The notes beneath the pieces were generated by a model, which was not told the origin of the DNA, ran no database searches, and was given only the letters and a program-made list of their open reading frames with translations. From contig SLSQ01000003.1 of NCBI GenBank assembly GCA_007130355.1, forward strand, positions 1 to 12,914: a stretch of DNA of 12,914 nt, read 5' to 3'. The stretch is from Trueperaceae bacterium. GTDB lineage: Bacteria > Deinococcota > Deinococci > Deinococcales > Trueperaceae. The position numbers and the translations under genes are program-made. This document shows positions 1 through 7,134 of this stretch, piece by piece. Position 1 is the stretch's first letter. Each line of letters opens with the position of its first letter.

Positions 1-209
1 GCGGAATCGGGCAGCAGGCCCTCCCGGAACAGGGCCTCGGCGAGCATCTCGTAGAGGTCCTGCATCGTCCGGCCGGCGTCGGGATCGGGCGCGAACGGGT
101 CGTCGTCGAACCCGGAGGCGACCAACCGGTCGTGCAGCATCCGCATCAGGTCGGCACCGTCGAGATCGTCGAGCGTCGCTTCGTACTTCGACCAGCGGAC
201 GGTGGCCAC
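1..209 (-). CDS. VWA-domain (CoxE/ViaA-like) protein, N-terminal part only
   Basis: Only the first 69 codons are in the window; the gene continues past the left edge. It reads from a GTG two bases after the stop codon of the MoxR-type ATPase, so the two are very likely translated together. There is no strong ribosome binding site ahead of the GTG, which fits coupling. The visible N-terminus begins ATVRWSKYEATLDDLDGADL and continues into an acidic helical stretch ending ALFREGLLPDS. This resembles the regions that precede the von Willebrand A domain in partners of MoxR ATPases, but the VWA domain itself, with its metal-binding DxSxS motif, lies outside the window. The assignment therefore rests on N-terminal resemblance and on the neighbouring ATPase. 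In known MoxR-VWA pairs the two act together as a chaperone or metal-cofactor insertion machine; the substrate here is unknown. Confidence 0.65.
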   Translation of the reverse strand, partial: MATVRWSKYEATLDDLDGADLMRMLHDRLVASGFDDDPFAPDPDAGRTMQDLYEMLAEALFREGLLPDS

Positions 210-211
210 GG

Positions 212-1687
212 TCAGTTCCAGCGGCGGCCGCCGAGGACCGCCTCCTCGGACGGGGCGGCGGCGACGTAGCCGAGCTCCTCGCTGCGCCCGATCCGCTTCG
301 CGGCGTGCAGGCCCTCGAGCGCGAAGACGGCCGCCGCGACGCGCGCCTCGTCGGCGTCGTCCGTCTCGTCCTCGCCGGCGAGGACCCCCGCCGCCACGTC
401 GAGCAGCGACGGCACCTGCGCCATCTCCTGCAGCGCCGTCGCCGGATCGGCGTCCGGATCGATGCGCAGGACGCGGTCCTCGTCGAACCAGGCGACCACC
501 GCGTCGACCGGCAGGCCGCCCGATCGTTCGGCGAACGCCCGGCCGATCGCGTCGCGCACGATCTCGCGGGCGACGGTCTCGGCGCCCTTCAGCTCCCCCT
601 CGTACTCGAGCTCGAGCTTGCCGGTCACGGCGGGCAGGACGGCCTGGAGGTCGTGCACGCCGGCGTAGGCGACCGGGCGGCCGGCGAGCAGGGCGCGTCG
701 TTCCGCCTCGGCGACCACCGCTTCGCGCAGGGCGATCGCGAGCCGTTGCGACACGCCGGAGTGCCGGTCGACCCGGGGGTCCTCGCGCGCGACGAAGGCG
801 ACCTGTTCCGTCGCCTCGGCCAGCCAGTCGGCCGTCCGGACCGGCAGGGAGGGACGCACCCGTGCCTCCTGCGCGGTGATGCGGACCGCGGCACGGAGGT
901 CGCCAGGGTAGTGCGTCCGGATCTCGCTGCCGATCCGGTCCTTGAGCGGCGTGACGATCTTGCCGCGCGCCGTGTAGTCCTCGGGGTTCGCGCTGAAGGC
1001 GAGCATCACGTCGAGCGGCAATCGCACCGGGTAGCCCTTGATCTGCACGTCGCCCTCCTGCAGCACGTTGAAGAGGGCGACCTGCACCTTGCCGGAGAGG
1101 TCGGGCAGTTCGTTCACGGCGAAGATCCCGCGGTTCGCGCGCGGCAGCAGACCGTAGTGCACGCTGCGCGGATCGCCGAGCCGGGTGCCGAGGCGCGACG
1201 CCTTGATCGGATCGACGTCGCCGATGAGGTCGGCCACGGTCACGTCGGGGGTCGCGAGTTTCTCGACGTAGCGGCGCTCGCGCGGAAGCCAGGACACCGC
1301 CGCCTCGTCGCCCTGCTCCTTGAGCAGGGTGCGCGCCTCGAGCGTGACGGGCGCCAGCGGGTCGTCGGGAAGCTCGGCGTCGCGCAGGACCGGGATCCAC
1401 GGGTCGAGCAGGTCCGTCATCGCCCGCAGCAGCCGGGTCTTCGCCTGGCCCCGGAGCCCGAGCAGGATCAGCGCGTGGCCCGCCAGGAGCGCGGTGCTCA
1501 TGCGCGGCACGACCGTCCGTTCGTACCCGATCACGCCGGGGAACGGGTCGTCGCCGCGCCGCAGGCGGGCGACCAGGTTGGTGCGGAGTTCGTCCCGGAC
1601 CGAGCGGCCGGCGTGCGCCGCCCACGGACCGGTGCGCAGCTCGCCGACGGTCGTGACGCTCGGCGGTTCCGGAGGGTGCGACGTCAT
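212..1687 (-). CDS. MoxR-family AAA+ ATPase (magnesium-chelatase-like)
   Basis: A cytosolic AAA+ ATPase of 491 residues. Visible motifs are Walker A GLRGQAKT (about residues 77-84), a Walker B-like strand IFAVNELPDL (about 189-198), sensor 1 FSANPEDYTARGK (about 231-243) and the conserved KDRIGSEIRTHYP segment that carries the likely arginine finger. The Walker B position that is usually Asp is Asn, followed by the catalytic Glu; I recall the same NEL form in this subfamily, so it is probably not a defect. Such ATPases work with a VWA-domain partner, and the next gene downstream looks like one, starting two bases after this stop. I chose the ATG at 1687 because a TACCAT -10 box ends five bases before it, which suggests a leaderless transcript. 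A GTG at 1702 would add five residues but would lie upstream of or inside that box. The physiological target of the pair cannot be told from the sequence. Confidence 0.88.
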   Translation of the reverse strand: MTSHPPEPPSVTTVGELRTGPWAAHAGRSVRDELRTNLVARLRRGDDPFPGVIGYERTVVPRMSTALLAGHALILLGLRGQAKTRLLRAMTDLLDPWIPVLRDAELPDDPLAPVTLEARTLLKEQGDEAAVSWLPRERRYVEKLATPDVTVADLIGDVDPIKASRLGTRLGDPRSVHYGLLPRANRGIFAVNELPDLSGKVQVALFNVLQEGDVQIKGYPVRLPLDVMLAFSANPEDYTARGKIVTPLKDRIGSEIRTHYPGDLRAAVRITAQEARVRPSLPVRTADWLAEATEQVAFVAREDPRVDRHSGVSQRLAIALREAVVAEAERRALLAGRPVAYAGVHDLQAVLPAVTGKLELEYEGELKGAETVAREIVRDAIGRAFAERSGGLPVDAVVAWFDEDRVLRIDPDADPATALQEMAQVPSLLDVAAGVLAGEDETDDADEARVAAAVFALEGLHAAKRIGRSEELGYVAAAPSEEAVLGGRRWN

Positions 1688-1692
1688 GGGGC

Positions 1693-1698
1693 ATGGTA
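1693..1698 (-). promoter_or_regulatory. Leaderless -10 box (TACCAT) for the MoxR-type ATPase gene
   Basis: On the minus strand TACCAT is followed by GCCCC and then the ATG at 1687. With the -10 box ending five bases from the start codon, transcription would begin at or next to the ATG. Leaderless genes with TANNNT at this spacing are common in Deinococcus and Thermus. No good -35 box is seen at the usual distance. The box mirrors the one for cinA at 1781-1786. Confidence 0.6.
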
Positions 1699-1780
1699 GC
1701 ACCGGCCGTCCCGTCCTCTCGGTGGCCGGACGGCATGTGCGCGGCGGCTCCGCCCGAGTCGTCCCCGGCGTCGCGGCGGG

Positions 1781-1786
1781 TACGAT
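1781..1786 (+). promoter_or_regulatory. Leaderless -10 box (TACGAT) for cinA-recA-rny
   Basis: TACGAT is followed by GCCCC and the cinA ATG at 1792, the same five-base spacing as the divergent MoxR promoter. It is the only clear promoter seen ahead of recA, so recA is probably transcribed from here. No -35 consensus is visible, and no LexA-like or Deinococcus radiation-response palindrome is seen in the 104-nt divergent spacer. Confidence 0.62.
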
Positions 1787-1791
1787 GCCCC

Positions 1792-3075
1792 ATGCAGCCG
1801 ACCGCGTCCGATGCCGACCCGCGCGTCCGCACCGCCGAGATCGTGGCGGTCGGCACCGAGCTCCTGCTCGGCGAGATCGTGGACACGAACGGCGCCTGGC
1901 TCGCCGCCACCTTCGCGGACCGGGGCGTCGAGGTGCGGCGCGCGGTGCGGGTCCCCGACCGTCGCGACGCCATCGTGCGCGAGCTGGCCGACGCCCTCGA
2001 CCGGAGCGACCTGGTGCTGGTGTCCGGCGGCCTGGGGCCGACCGAGGACGACCTCACCCGCGAAGCGATCGCCGACCTGGTGCACGAGACGCCCCGCGTC
2101 GACCCGGACCTGGAGGCGGCCCTGCGCGCGCGCTACGCGCGCACCGGCCGCGCGATGCCGGAGCGCAACCTGAAGCAGGCGTGGCTCGTCCCGTCGGCAC
2201 GTCCGCTCGCGAACCCGAACGGGACGGCGCCGGGCTGGCTGGTCCGCATCGTGCGGCCCCACGGCGTGCGCCTCGTGGCGGCCCTGCCGGGACCGCCGCA
2301 CGAGCTGAAGCCGATGGTCGAGGGGCGGTTGCTCCGGGAGTTGCCGCTGCCCGACGACCGCCTCTGGATCCGCCTCTTCAAGACCTCCGGCCTGGGCGAG
2401 TCGGAGGTCGCCGACCGGCTCGACGGCCTCACCACGGTCGAGAACCCGAACGTCGCCACCTACGCCAAGGCGGACGGCGTCCACGTCCGCGTCTCGGCCC
2501 GCGCCGGAAGCGCCGACGCGGCCGAAGCGCTCGGGGCGCCGCTCGGACGCGAGGTGGCCCGGCGCCTGGGCGACGCCGTCTGGGGCGAAGGGCCGGACAC
2601 CTTGGCCGGCGTGGTGGTGCGCGCCGCGATCGCGCGGGGCGCGCGCCTGGCGGTGGTCGAAGGCGCGACCGGCGGAGCGTTGGCGGCGGCGCTCTCCGAA
2701 GCCGACCCCGACCGGAGGGCGCTCGGCGGCGCCGTGATAGCATGGCGGACCGATGCGATGGACGCGCTCGGCGACCGGTTCGGCGCCGACCGAGGCGCCT
2801 CCGCCCTCGAGGCGGCGACCGACGCGCGCGCGACCTTCGCGGTCGACGCAGCGATCGCCGTAGGCGAGCTGCGCTCTTCGGACGACGAGGCCGACGTCGC
2901 CATCGTGGACGTCGCCGTACACGACGCGGAAGGCTCGGACCGGATCACGGTCCGCCTCCCGGAGCGCTCCGGCTCGAGGGTGCGCCTCCGCGTCCTCACC
3001 CGGGCCCTCGATCTCCTGAGACGCCGCCTGGCGGTCGCCGAACCCGATTCGGATTCCGCGCTCGCGGGCGCGTAG
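1792..3075 (+). CDS. cinA: CinA-family protein with degenerate deamidase domain
   Basis: CinA proteins join an N-terminal MoCF-biosynthesis-like domain (COG1058, reported to hydrolyse ADP-ribose) to a C-terminal NMN deamidase domain (PncC). This 427-residue protein has the expected full length. The N-terminal domain is well kept: AEIVAVGTELLLGEIVDTN near the start and VSGGLGPTEDDLT at about residues 77-89. The linker region follows (PGPPHELKPM onward). The C-terminal domain aligns by position but lacks its active site. The usual ESCTGG reads EGATGG (290-295), the usual TYSNEAK reads AWRTDAM (317-323), and the glycine-rich TGIAGP loop is unrecognisable. The deamidase is therefore probably inactive while the fold may survive. 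The ATG at 1792 is chosen because it directly precedes the conserved N-terminus and sits five bases after a TACGAT box; the frame is open further upstream. The next gene, recA, starts 13 nt after the stop. Confidence 0.93.
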   Translation: MQPTASDADPRVRTAEIVAVGTELLLGEIVDTNGAWLAATFADRGVEVRRAVRVPDRRDAIVRELADALDRSDLVLVSGGLGPTEDDLTREAIADLVHETPRVDPDLEAALRARYARTGRAMPERNLKQAWLVPSARPLANPNGTAPGWLVRIVRPHGVRLVAALPGPPHELKPMVEGRLLRELPLPDDRLWIRLFKTSGLGESEVADRLDGLTTVENPNVATYAKADGVHVRVSARAGSADAAEALGAPLGREVARRLGDAVWGEGPDTLAGVVVRAAIARGARLAVVEGATGGALAAALSEADPDRRALGGAVIAWRTDAMDALGDRFGADRGASALEAATDARATFAVDAAIAVGELRSSDDEADVAIVDVAVHDAEGSDRITVRLPERSGSRVRLRVLTRALDLLRRRLAVAEPDSDSALAGA

Positions 3076-3079
3076 GAGG
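3074..3079 (+). promoter_or_regulatory. Shine-Dalgarno AGGAGG that sets the recA start
   Basis: AGGAGG overlaps the cinA stop codon. It lies nine bases ahead of the ATG at 3089 but only three bases ahead of the in-frame GTG at 3083, so the ATG is preferred. Confidence 0.75.
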
Positions 3080-3088
3080 CGAGTGGAC

Positions 3089-4168
3089 ATGGCCATCTCC
3101 AAGGAACGACCGGAACGCGACGATCCGAGGCGCAAGGCCCTCGATTCGACCCTGGCCCACATCGAACGTCAGTTCGGGAAGGGTGCGGTGATGCGGCTCG
3201 GTGACGAGTCGCAGCGGGAGCGGATCCAGGTGATTTCGACGGGGTCGTTGAGCGTGGATTCGGCGCTCGGGATCGGGGGGGTGCCGCGGGGTCGGGTGGT
3301 GGAGGTGTACGGCCCGGAGTCGGGGGGGAAGACGACGTTGGCGTTGCACGTGATCGCGGAGGCGCAGGCGAACGGTGGGGTGGCGGCGTTCGTGGATGCG
3401 GAGCATGCGTTGGATCCGTCGTATGCGGAGGCGCTCGGGGTGAACGTGAGCGATCTTCTGGTGTCGCAGCCGGATACGGGGGAGCAGGCGCTGGAGATCA
3501 CGGAGTTGTTGGTGCGCAGCGGTGCGGTGGACGTGGTGGTGATCGATAGCGTGGCGGCGTTGGTGCCGCGGGCGGAGATCGAGGGCGAGATGGGGGACTC
3601 GCACGTGGGGCTTCAGGCGCGGTTGATGAGTCAGGCGCTTCGGAAGTTGACGAGCGTGTTGGCGAAGTCGCGGACGACGGCGGTGTTCATCAATCAGATT
3701 CGGGAGAAGATCGGGGTTCTGTACGGGAATCCGGAGACGACGCCGGGGGGGCGGGCGTTGAAGTTCTATTCGAGCGTGCGGATCGAGGTGCGTCGGAAGG
3801 GGGACGTGAAGGTCGGGGGGGAGAAGATCGGGAATCGGGTGCGGGTGAAGGTGACGAAGAACAAGGTGGCGCCGCCGTTCAAGGAGGCGGAGATCGAGAT
3901 CTTGTTCGGGCGGGGGATCGACAAGGTGGGGGACTTGTTGGGCATCGCGTCGGACGTGGGGGTGGTGCAGAAGAGCGGTTCGTGGTTCGCGTTCGGGGAG
4001 ACGCGGTTGGGGCAGGGGAAGGAGAAGGCGGGCGAGTTCCTGGTCGCGAATCCGGATCTTCTGGCGCAGGTACGCACCGCGACCGTGGCGGCGTTGCGCG
4101 CCGGCCCCGGCGACCTTGACGACTCCGGCCCCGAAGGCTCCAGCGACGAAGCGGACGACGCCGCATGA
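3089..4168 (+). CDS. recA: RecA recombinase
   Basis: RecA forms ATP-dependent filaments on single-stranded DNA, drives strand exchange and stimulates LexA-type self-cleavage. The 359-residue protein is complete: Walker A GPESGGKT (about 75-82), catalytic Glu in FVDAEHALDP (about 105), Walker B VVVIDSVAAL (about 149-158), and FINQIREKIG leading into the L2 DNA-binding loop (about 200-222). The C-terminal tail is acidic. The second Gly in Walker A, where most bacteria have Ser, is also found in Deinococcus and Thermus RecA. Codon use is odd. From about 3180 to 4070 nearly every codon ends in G, with TTG for Leu and GGG for Gly, while the first 30 or so codons and the last 30 or so use the C-ending style of the neighbours. 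The gene follows cinA closely and overlaps rny by four bases (ATGA). The ligT gene that sits between cinA and recA in D. radiodurans is absent here. Confidence 0.98.
   Translation: MAISKERPERDDPRRKALDSTLAHIERQFGKGAVMRLGDESQRERIQVISTGSLSVDSALGIGGVPRGRVVEVYGPESGGKTTLALHVIAEAQANGGVAAFVDAEHALDPSYAEALGVNVSDLLVSQPDTGEQALEITELLVRSGAVDVVVIDSVAALVPRAEIEGEMGDSHVGLQARLMSQALRKLTSVLAKSRTTAVFINQIREKIGVLYGNPETTPGGRALKFYSSVRIEVRRKGDVKVGGEKIGNRVRVKVTKNKVAPPFKEAEIEILFGRGIDKVGDLLGIASDVGVVQKSGSWFAFGETRLGQGKEKAGEFLVANPDLLAQVRTATVAALRAGPGDLDDSGPEGSSDEADDAA
3269..3296 (+). other. G-quadruplex motif on the recA coding strand
   Basis: Four G-runs of 3, 7, 4 and 3 bases are separated by loops of 3, 6 and 2 bases, which meets the standard G-quadruplex pattern. 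It lies in codons 61-70 of recA and would be present in the mRNA as well as the DNA. It is part of the G-ending codon pattern of the gene core, so it may be only a by-product of that bias. Confidence 0.6.
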
Positions 4169-5847
4169 CCTGGGCTACCCTGCTCGTCCTGGTCCTGACG
4201 CTGGCGATCGGACTGGTGGCCGGCGGGGCGGTCGGCCGCCTGCTCACCGAGCGTCGTCGCGACGCCAGCGCCCGGTCCGAAGCGGAACGCGAGGCGGAGG
4301 CGCTGCTGCAGCGCGCCCGCACCGAGGCGGACCAGATCCGTCAACGTTCCGAGGACGAAGCCACCCGCCGTGCCCGCGAGGATCGCGACCGGTTCGACGC
4401 CGAACTGGCGCGCGAACGCGACGCCCTGCGTCAGGACGCCGAACGCGACCGCCAGGAGGCGGAGCGCGAACTGACCCGTACGCGCGACGACCTCGACGCG
4501 AAGCGCGCCGAGCTCGACCGGATCCGCGAAGAGTTGCGGCGCGACCGCGAGAAGCTCGACGGGTTCGAGGAACGGCTCACGCGCCGCGGCGAACAGCAGG
4601 ACGCACGCGCCCTGCGCCTCGACGAGCAGGAGGAGCGCCTCGACGGACGCGAAGCGGAGCTGCGCCGCCGCGACGACGAACTCGCCGAGCGCGAAGCGGA
4701 GGTCGACCGCACCCTCCACGACGTCGCCGGCATGAGCCGCGAGCAGGCGGAACAGGCGGTGCTCGAACGGGTCGAAGGCGAGCTCGAACGCGAGAAGGCG
4801 ATCCGCGTGCGCGGCGCGCTCGAACGCGCCGACGCCGAGGCCCACCGCCGCAGCCGCGCGATCCTGGCGCAGGCGATCCAACGGAGCGCCAGCGAGGTCT
4901 CCGCCGCCATCGCCGTGACCGTGGTGCCGATCCCGAACGACGCCATGAAGGGCCGGATCATCGGGCGCGAAGGGCGCAACATCCGCGCCTTCGAGGCGCT
5001 CACCGGCGTCGACCTGATCATCGACGACACGCCGGAGGCGGTGCTCCTCAGCAGCTTCAACCCGCTGCGCCGCGAGGTCGCGAAGCTGGCCCTCAACGAG
5101 CTGCTCGCCGACGGACGGATCCACCCCGCGCGCATCGAGGAGGTCGTCCAGAAGGCGCAGCAGGAGATGCAGACGTACATCCGCGAGCGGGGCGAGGAGG
5201 CGTCGCTCGAATCGAACGTGGTCGGCATCAAGCCGGGGATGGTCCAACTGCTCGGCCGGATGCACTTCCGGACCAGCTACGGGCAGAACATCCTGCAGCA
5301 CTCGGTACAGGTGGCCCACCTCTCCGGCATCATCGCCGCCGAGCTCGGTCTCGACGAGGCGCTCGCCCGGCGGGCCGGCCTGCTGCACGACATCGGCAAG
5401 TCGATCGACCGCGAGCTCGAAGGGACGCACACCGAGATCGGCGCCGGCCTCGGTCGCCGCTTCGGCGAGCCGAGCGAGGTGATCGACGCGATCGCGAACC
5501 ACCACGACCTCGACCGGGCCGAGACCCTCTACCCGGTGCTCGTGAACGCCGCCGACGCGGTCAGCGCCGCCCGTCCGGGCGCGCGCCGGGAGTCGCTCGA
5601 GGTGTACCTGAAGCGGCTCGAAGGACTCGAGAACATCGCCACCGCCTTCCCCGGCGTCGAGAAGAGCTACGCCATCCAGGCCGGTCGCGAGATCCGCATC
5701 ATCGTCGAACCGGAGGAGGTCGACGACGCGGCCGCCGTCCTGCTGGCGCGCGACATCGCCGCCCGGATCGAACAGGACATGGAGTACCCGGGCCAGGTGC
5801 AGGTCACGGTGGTGCGGGAGACGCGCGCGGTCCAGTACGCCCGTTGA
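4165..5847 (+). CDS. rny: Ribonuclease Y
   Basis: RNase Y is a membrane-anchored endoribonuclease that starts mRNA decay. The 560-residue protein has the full family layout. An N-terminal membrane helix (about residues 3-25, TWATLLVLVLTLAIGLVAGG) is followed by a long charged coiled coil (about 30-230). A KH RNA-binding domain follows (about 250-315, with GRIIGREGRNIRAFE), then an HD phosphohydrolase domain holding HSVQVAH (about 379) and the metal-binding LLHDIGK (about 405-411). The C-terminus, RETRAVQYAR, is typical. The ATG overlaps the recA stop as ATGA and has no clear ribosome binding site, so translation is probably coupled to recA. RNase Y next to recA is common in several phyla, including Thermus relatives. 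Codon use is C-ending like the rest of the window, in sharp contrast to the recA core. Confidence 0.97.
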   Translation: MTWATLLVLVLTLAIGLVAGGAVGRLLTERRRDASARSEAEREAEALLQRARTEADQIRQRSEDEATRRAREDRDRFDAELARERDALRQDAERDRQEAERELTRTRDDLDAKRAELDRIREELRRDREKLDGFEERLTRRGEQQDARALRLDEQEERLDGREAELRRRDDELAEREAEVDRTLHDVAGMSREQAEQAVLERVEGELEREKAIRVRGALERADAEAHRRSRAILAQAIQRSASEVSAAIAVTVVPIPNDAMKGRIIGREGRNIRAFEALTGVDLIIDDTPEAVLLSSFNPLRREVAKLALNELLADGRIHPARIEEVVQKAQQEMQTYIRERGEEASLESNVVGIKPGMVQLLGRMHFRTSYGQNILQHSVQVAHLSGIIAAELGLDEALARRAGLLHDIGKSIDRELEGTHTEIGAGLGRRFGEPSEVIDAIANHHDLDRAETLYPVLVNAADAVSAARPGARRESLEVYLKRLEGLENIATAFPGVEKSYAIQAGREIRIIVEPEEVDDAAAVLLARDIAARIEQDMEYPGQVQVTVVRETRAVQYAR

Positions 5848-5855
5848 CCCTGCGG

Positions 5856-5861
5856 TATGCT
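5856..5861 (+). promoter_or_regulatory. Possible -10 box (TATGCT) upstream of prs
   Basis: TATGCT matches TANNNT and lies in the 165-nt gap between rny and prs, starting eight bases after the rny stop codon. It would give prs a leader of about 145 nt. No good -35 hexamer is seen at 17 nt. The TTGACC at 5844-5849 is only six bases away, so it is not a partner. The rest of the gap is GC-rich with many alternating CG steps and no obvious terminator. Confidence 0.35.
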
Positions 5862-6012
5862 CGGCGCGCCCGCGCGCGGCCGCTCGTGCCCGCGCGCGCG
5901 TCCGTGCACGCCCGTCGCGCCCGACCCCGTCACGCCCCTGCGAGGTACCGACCGTGGACCTGACCGCCCGCCGCCGCCCATCGTTCCGTTCGCCGCGCCG
6001 CCTCCGACCGAC

Positions 6013-6957
<945 letters not shown>

Positions 6958-7002
6958 ACCGGGCGGATCGGTCGCGCGCCGCACCCTAGCGGGCGCCGCC
7001 GA

Positions 7003-7024
7003 GGTGGAACGCCGGTGGAACGCC
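7003..7024 (+). repeat. Perfect tandem repeat of GGTGGAACGCC (2 x 11 bp)
   Basis: Two head-to-tail copies, 7003-7013 and 7014-7024, lie in the gap between prs and the secreted repeat protein. The first copy overlaps the place where a -35 box would sit for the TACGCT at 7032-7037. This could be a tandem operator, or a GGAAC -35 element for an ECF sigma factor, but the spacing to a -10 box fits neither reading cleanly. Confidence 0.6.
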
Positions 7025-7031
7025 CCATCGC

Positions 7032-7037
7032 TACGCT
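7032..7037 (+). promoter_or_regulatory. Possible -10 box (TACGCT) for the secreted repeat protein gene
   Basis: TACGCT matches TANNNT and is the best -10 candidate between prs and the gene at 7135. It would give a leader of about 90 nt. The matching -35 region at 7009-7014 is not consensus and falls across the junction of the 11-bp tandem repeat, which suggests a regulated promoter rather than a strong constitutive one. Confidence 0.4.
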
Positions 7038-7122
7038 GAACCTCCGAGGACGGCGTCGCCCACCAAGGCGTCGCCCGTGCGGCCCGACGCGAGCGACCCG
7101 CCGCGCCGCCCCGCACACCGAA

Positions 7123-7129
7123 GAGGAGG
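7123..7129 (+). promoter_or_regulatory. Shine-Dalgarno GAGGAGG that sets the start at 7135
   Basis: GAGGAGG lies five bases ahead of the GTG at 7135, directly before a signal-peptide sequence. It rules out the longer open frame beginning at 7015. Confidence 0.75.
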
Positions 7130-7134
7130 CAGAC

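Noticed and set aside
305..1699. Open frame of 464 codons on the plus strand opposite the MoxR-type gene
   Set aside because: The translation is rich in Arg, His and Asp without any motif, while the minus strand encodes a clear AAA+ ATPase.
2738..2743. TAGCAT inside cinA as an internal recA promoter
   Set aside because: It encodes conserved-position residues of the deamidase domain, has no -35 box, and lies about 345 nt from recA. A chance match is more likely.
5844..5861. TTGACC and TATGCT as a -35/-10 pair ahead of prs
   Set aside because: The spacing is six bases instead of about 17, and TTGACC overlaps the rny stop codon.
5861..5935. Alternating CG tracts after rny as a Z-DNA or regulatory element
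   Set aside because: Runs are short and interrupted, and such tracts are expected at this GC content.
5857..6012. A 52-residue N-terminal extension of PRPP synthetase
   Set aside because: It is Pro/Arg-rich, has no family similarity, and a start at 6013 gives the usual length. A TATGCT -10 box also overlaps the upstream ATG.
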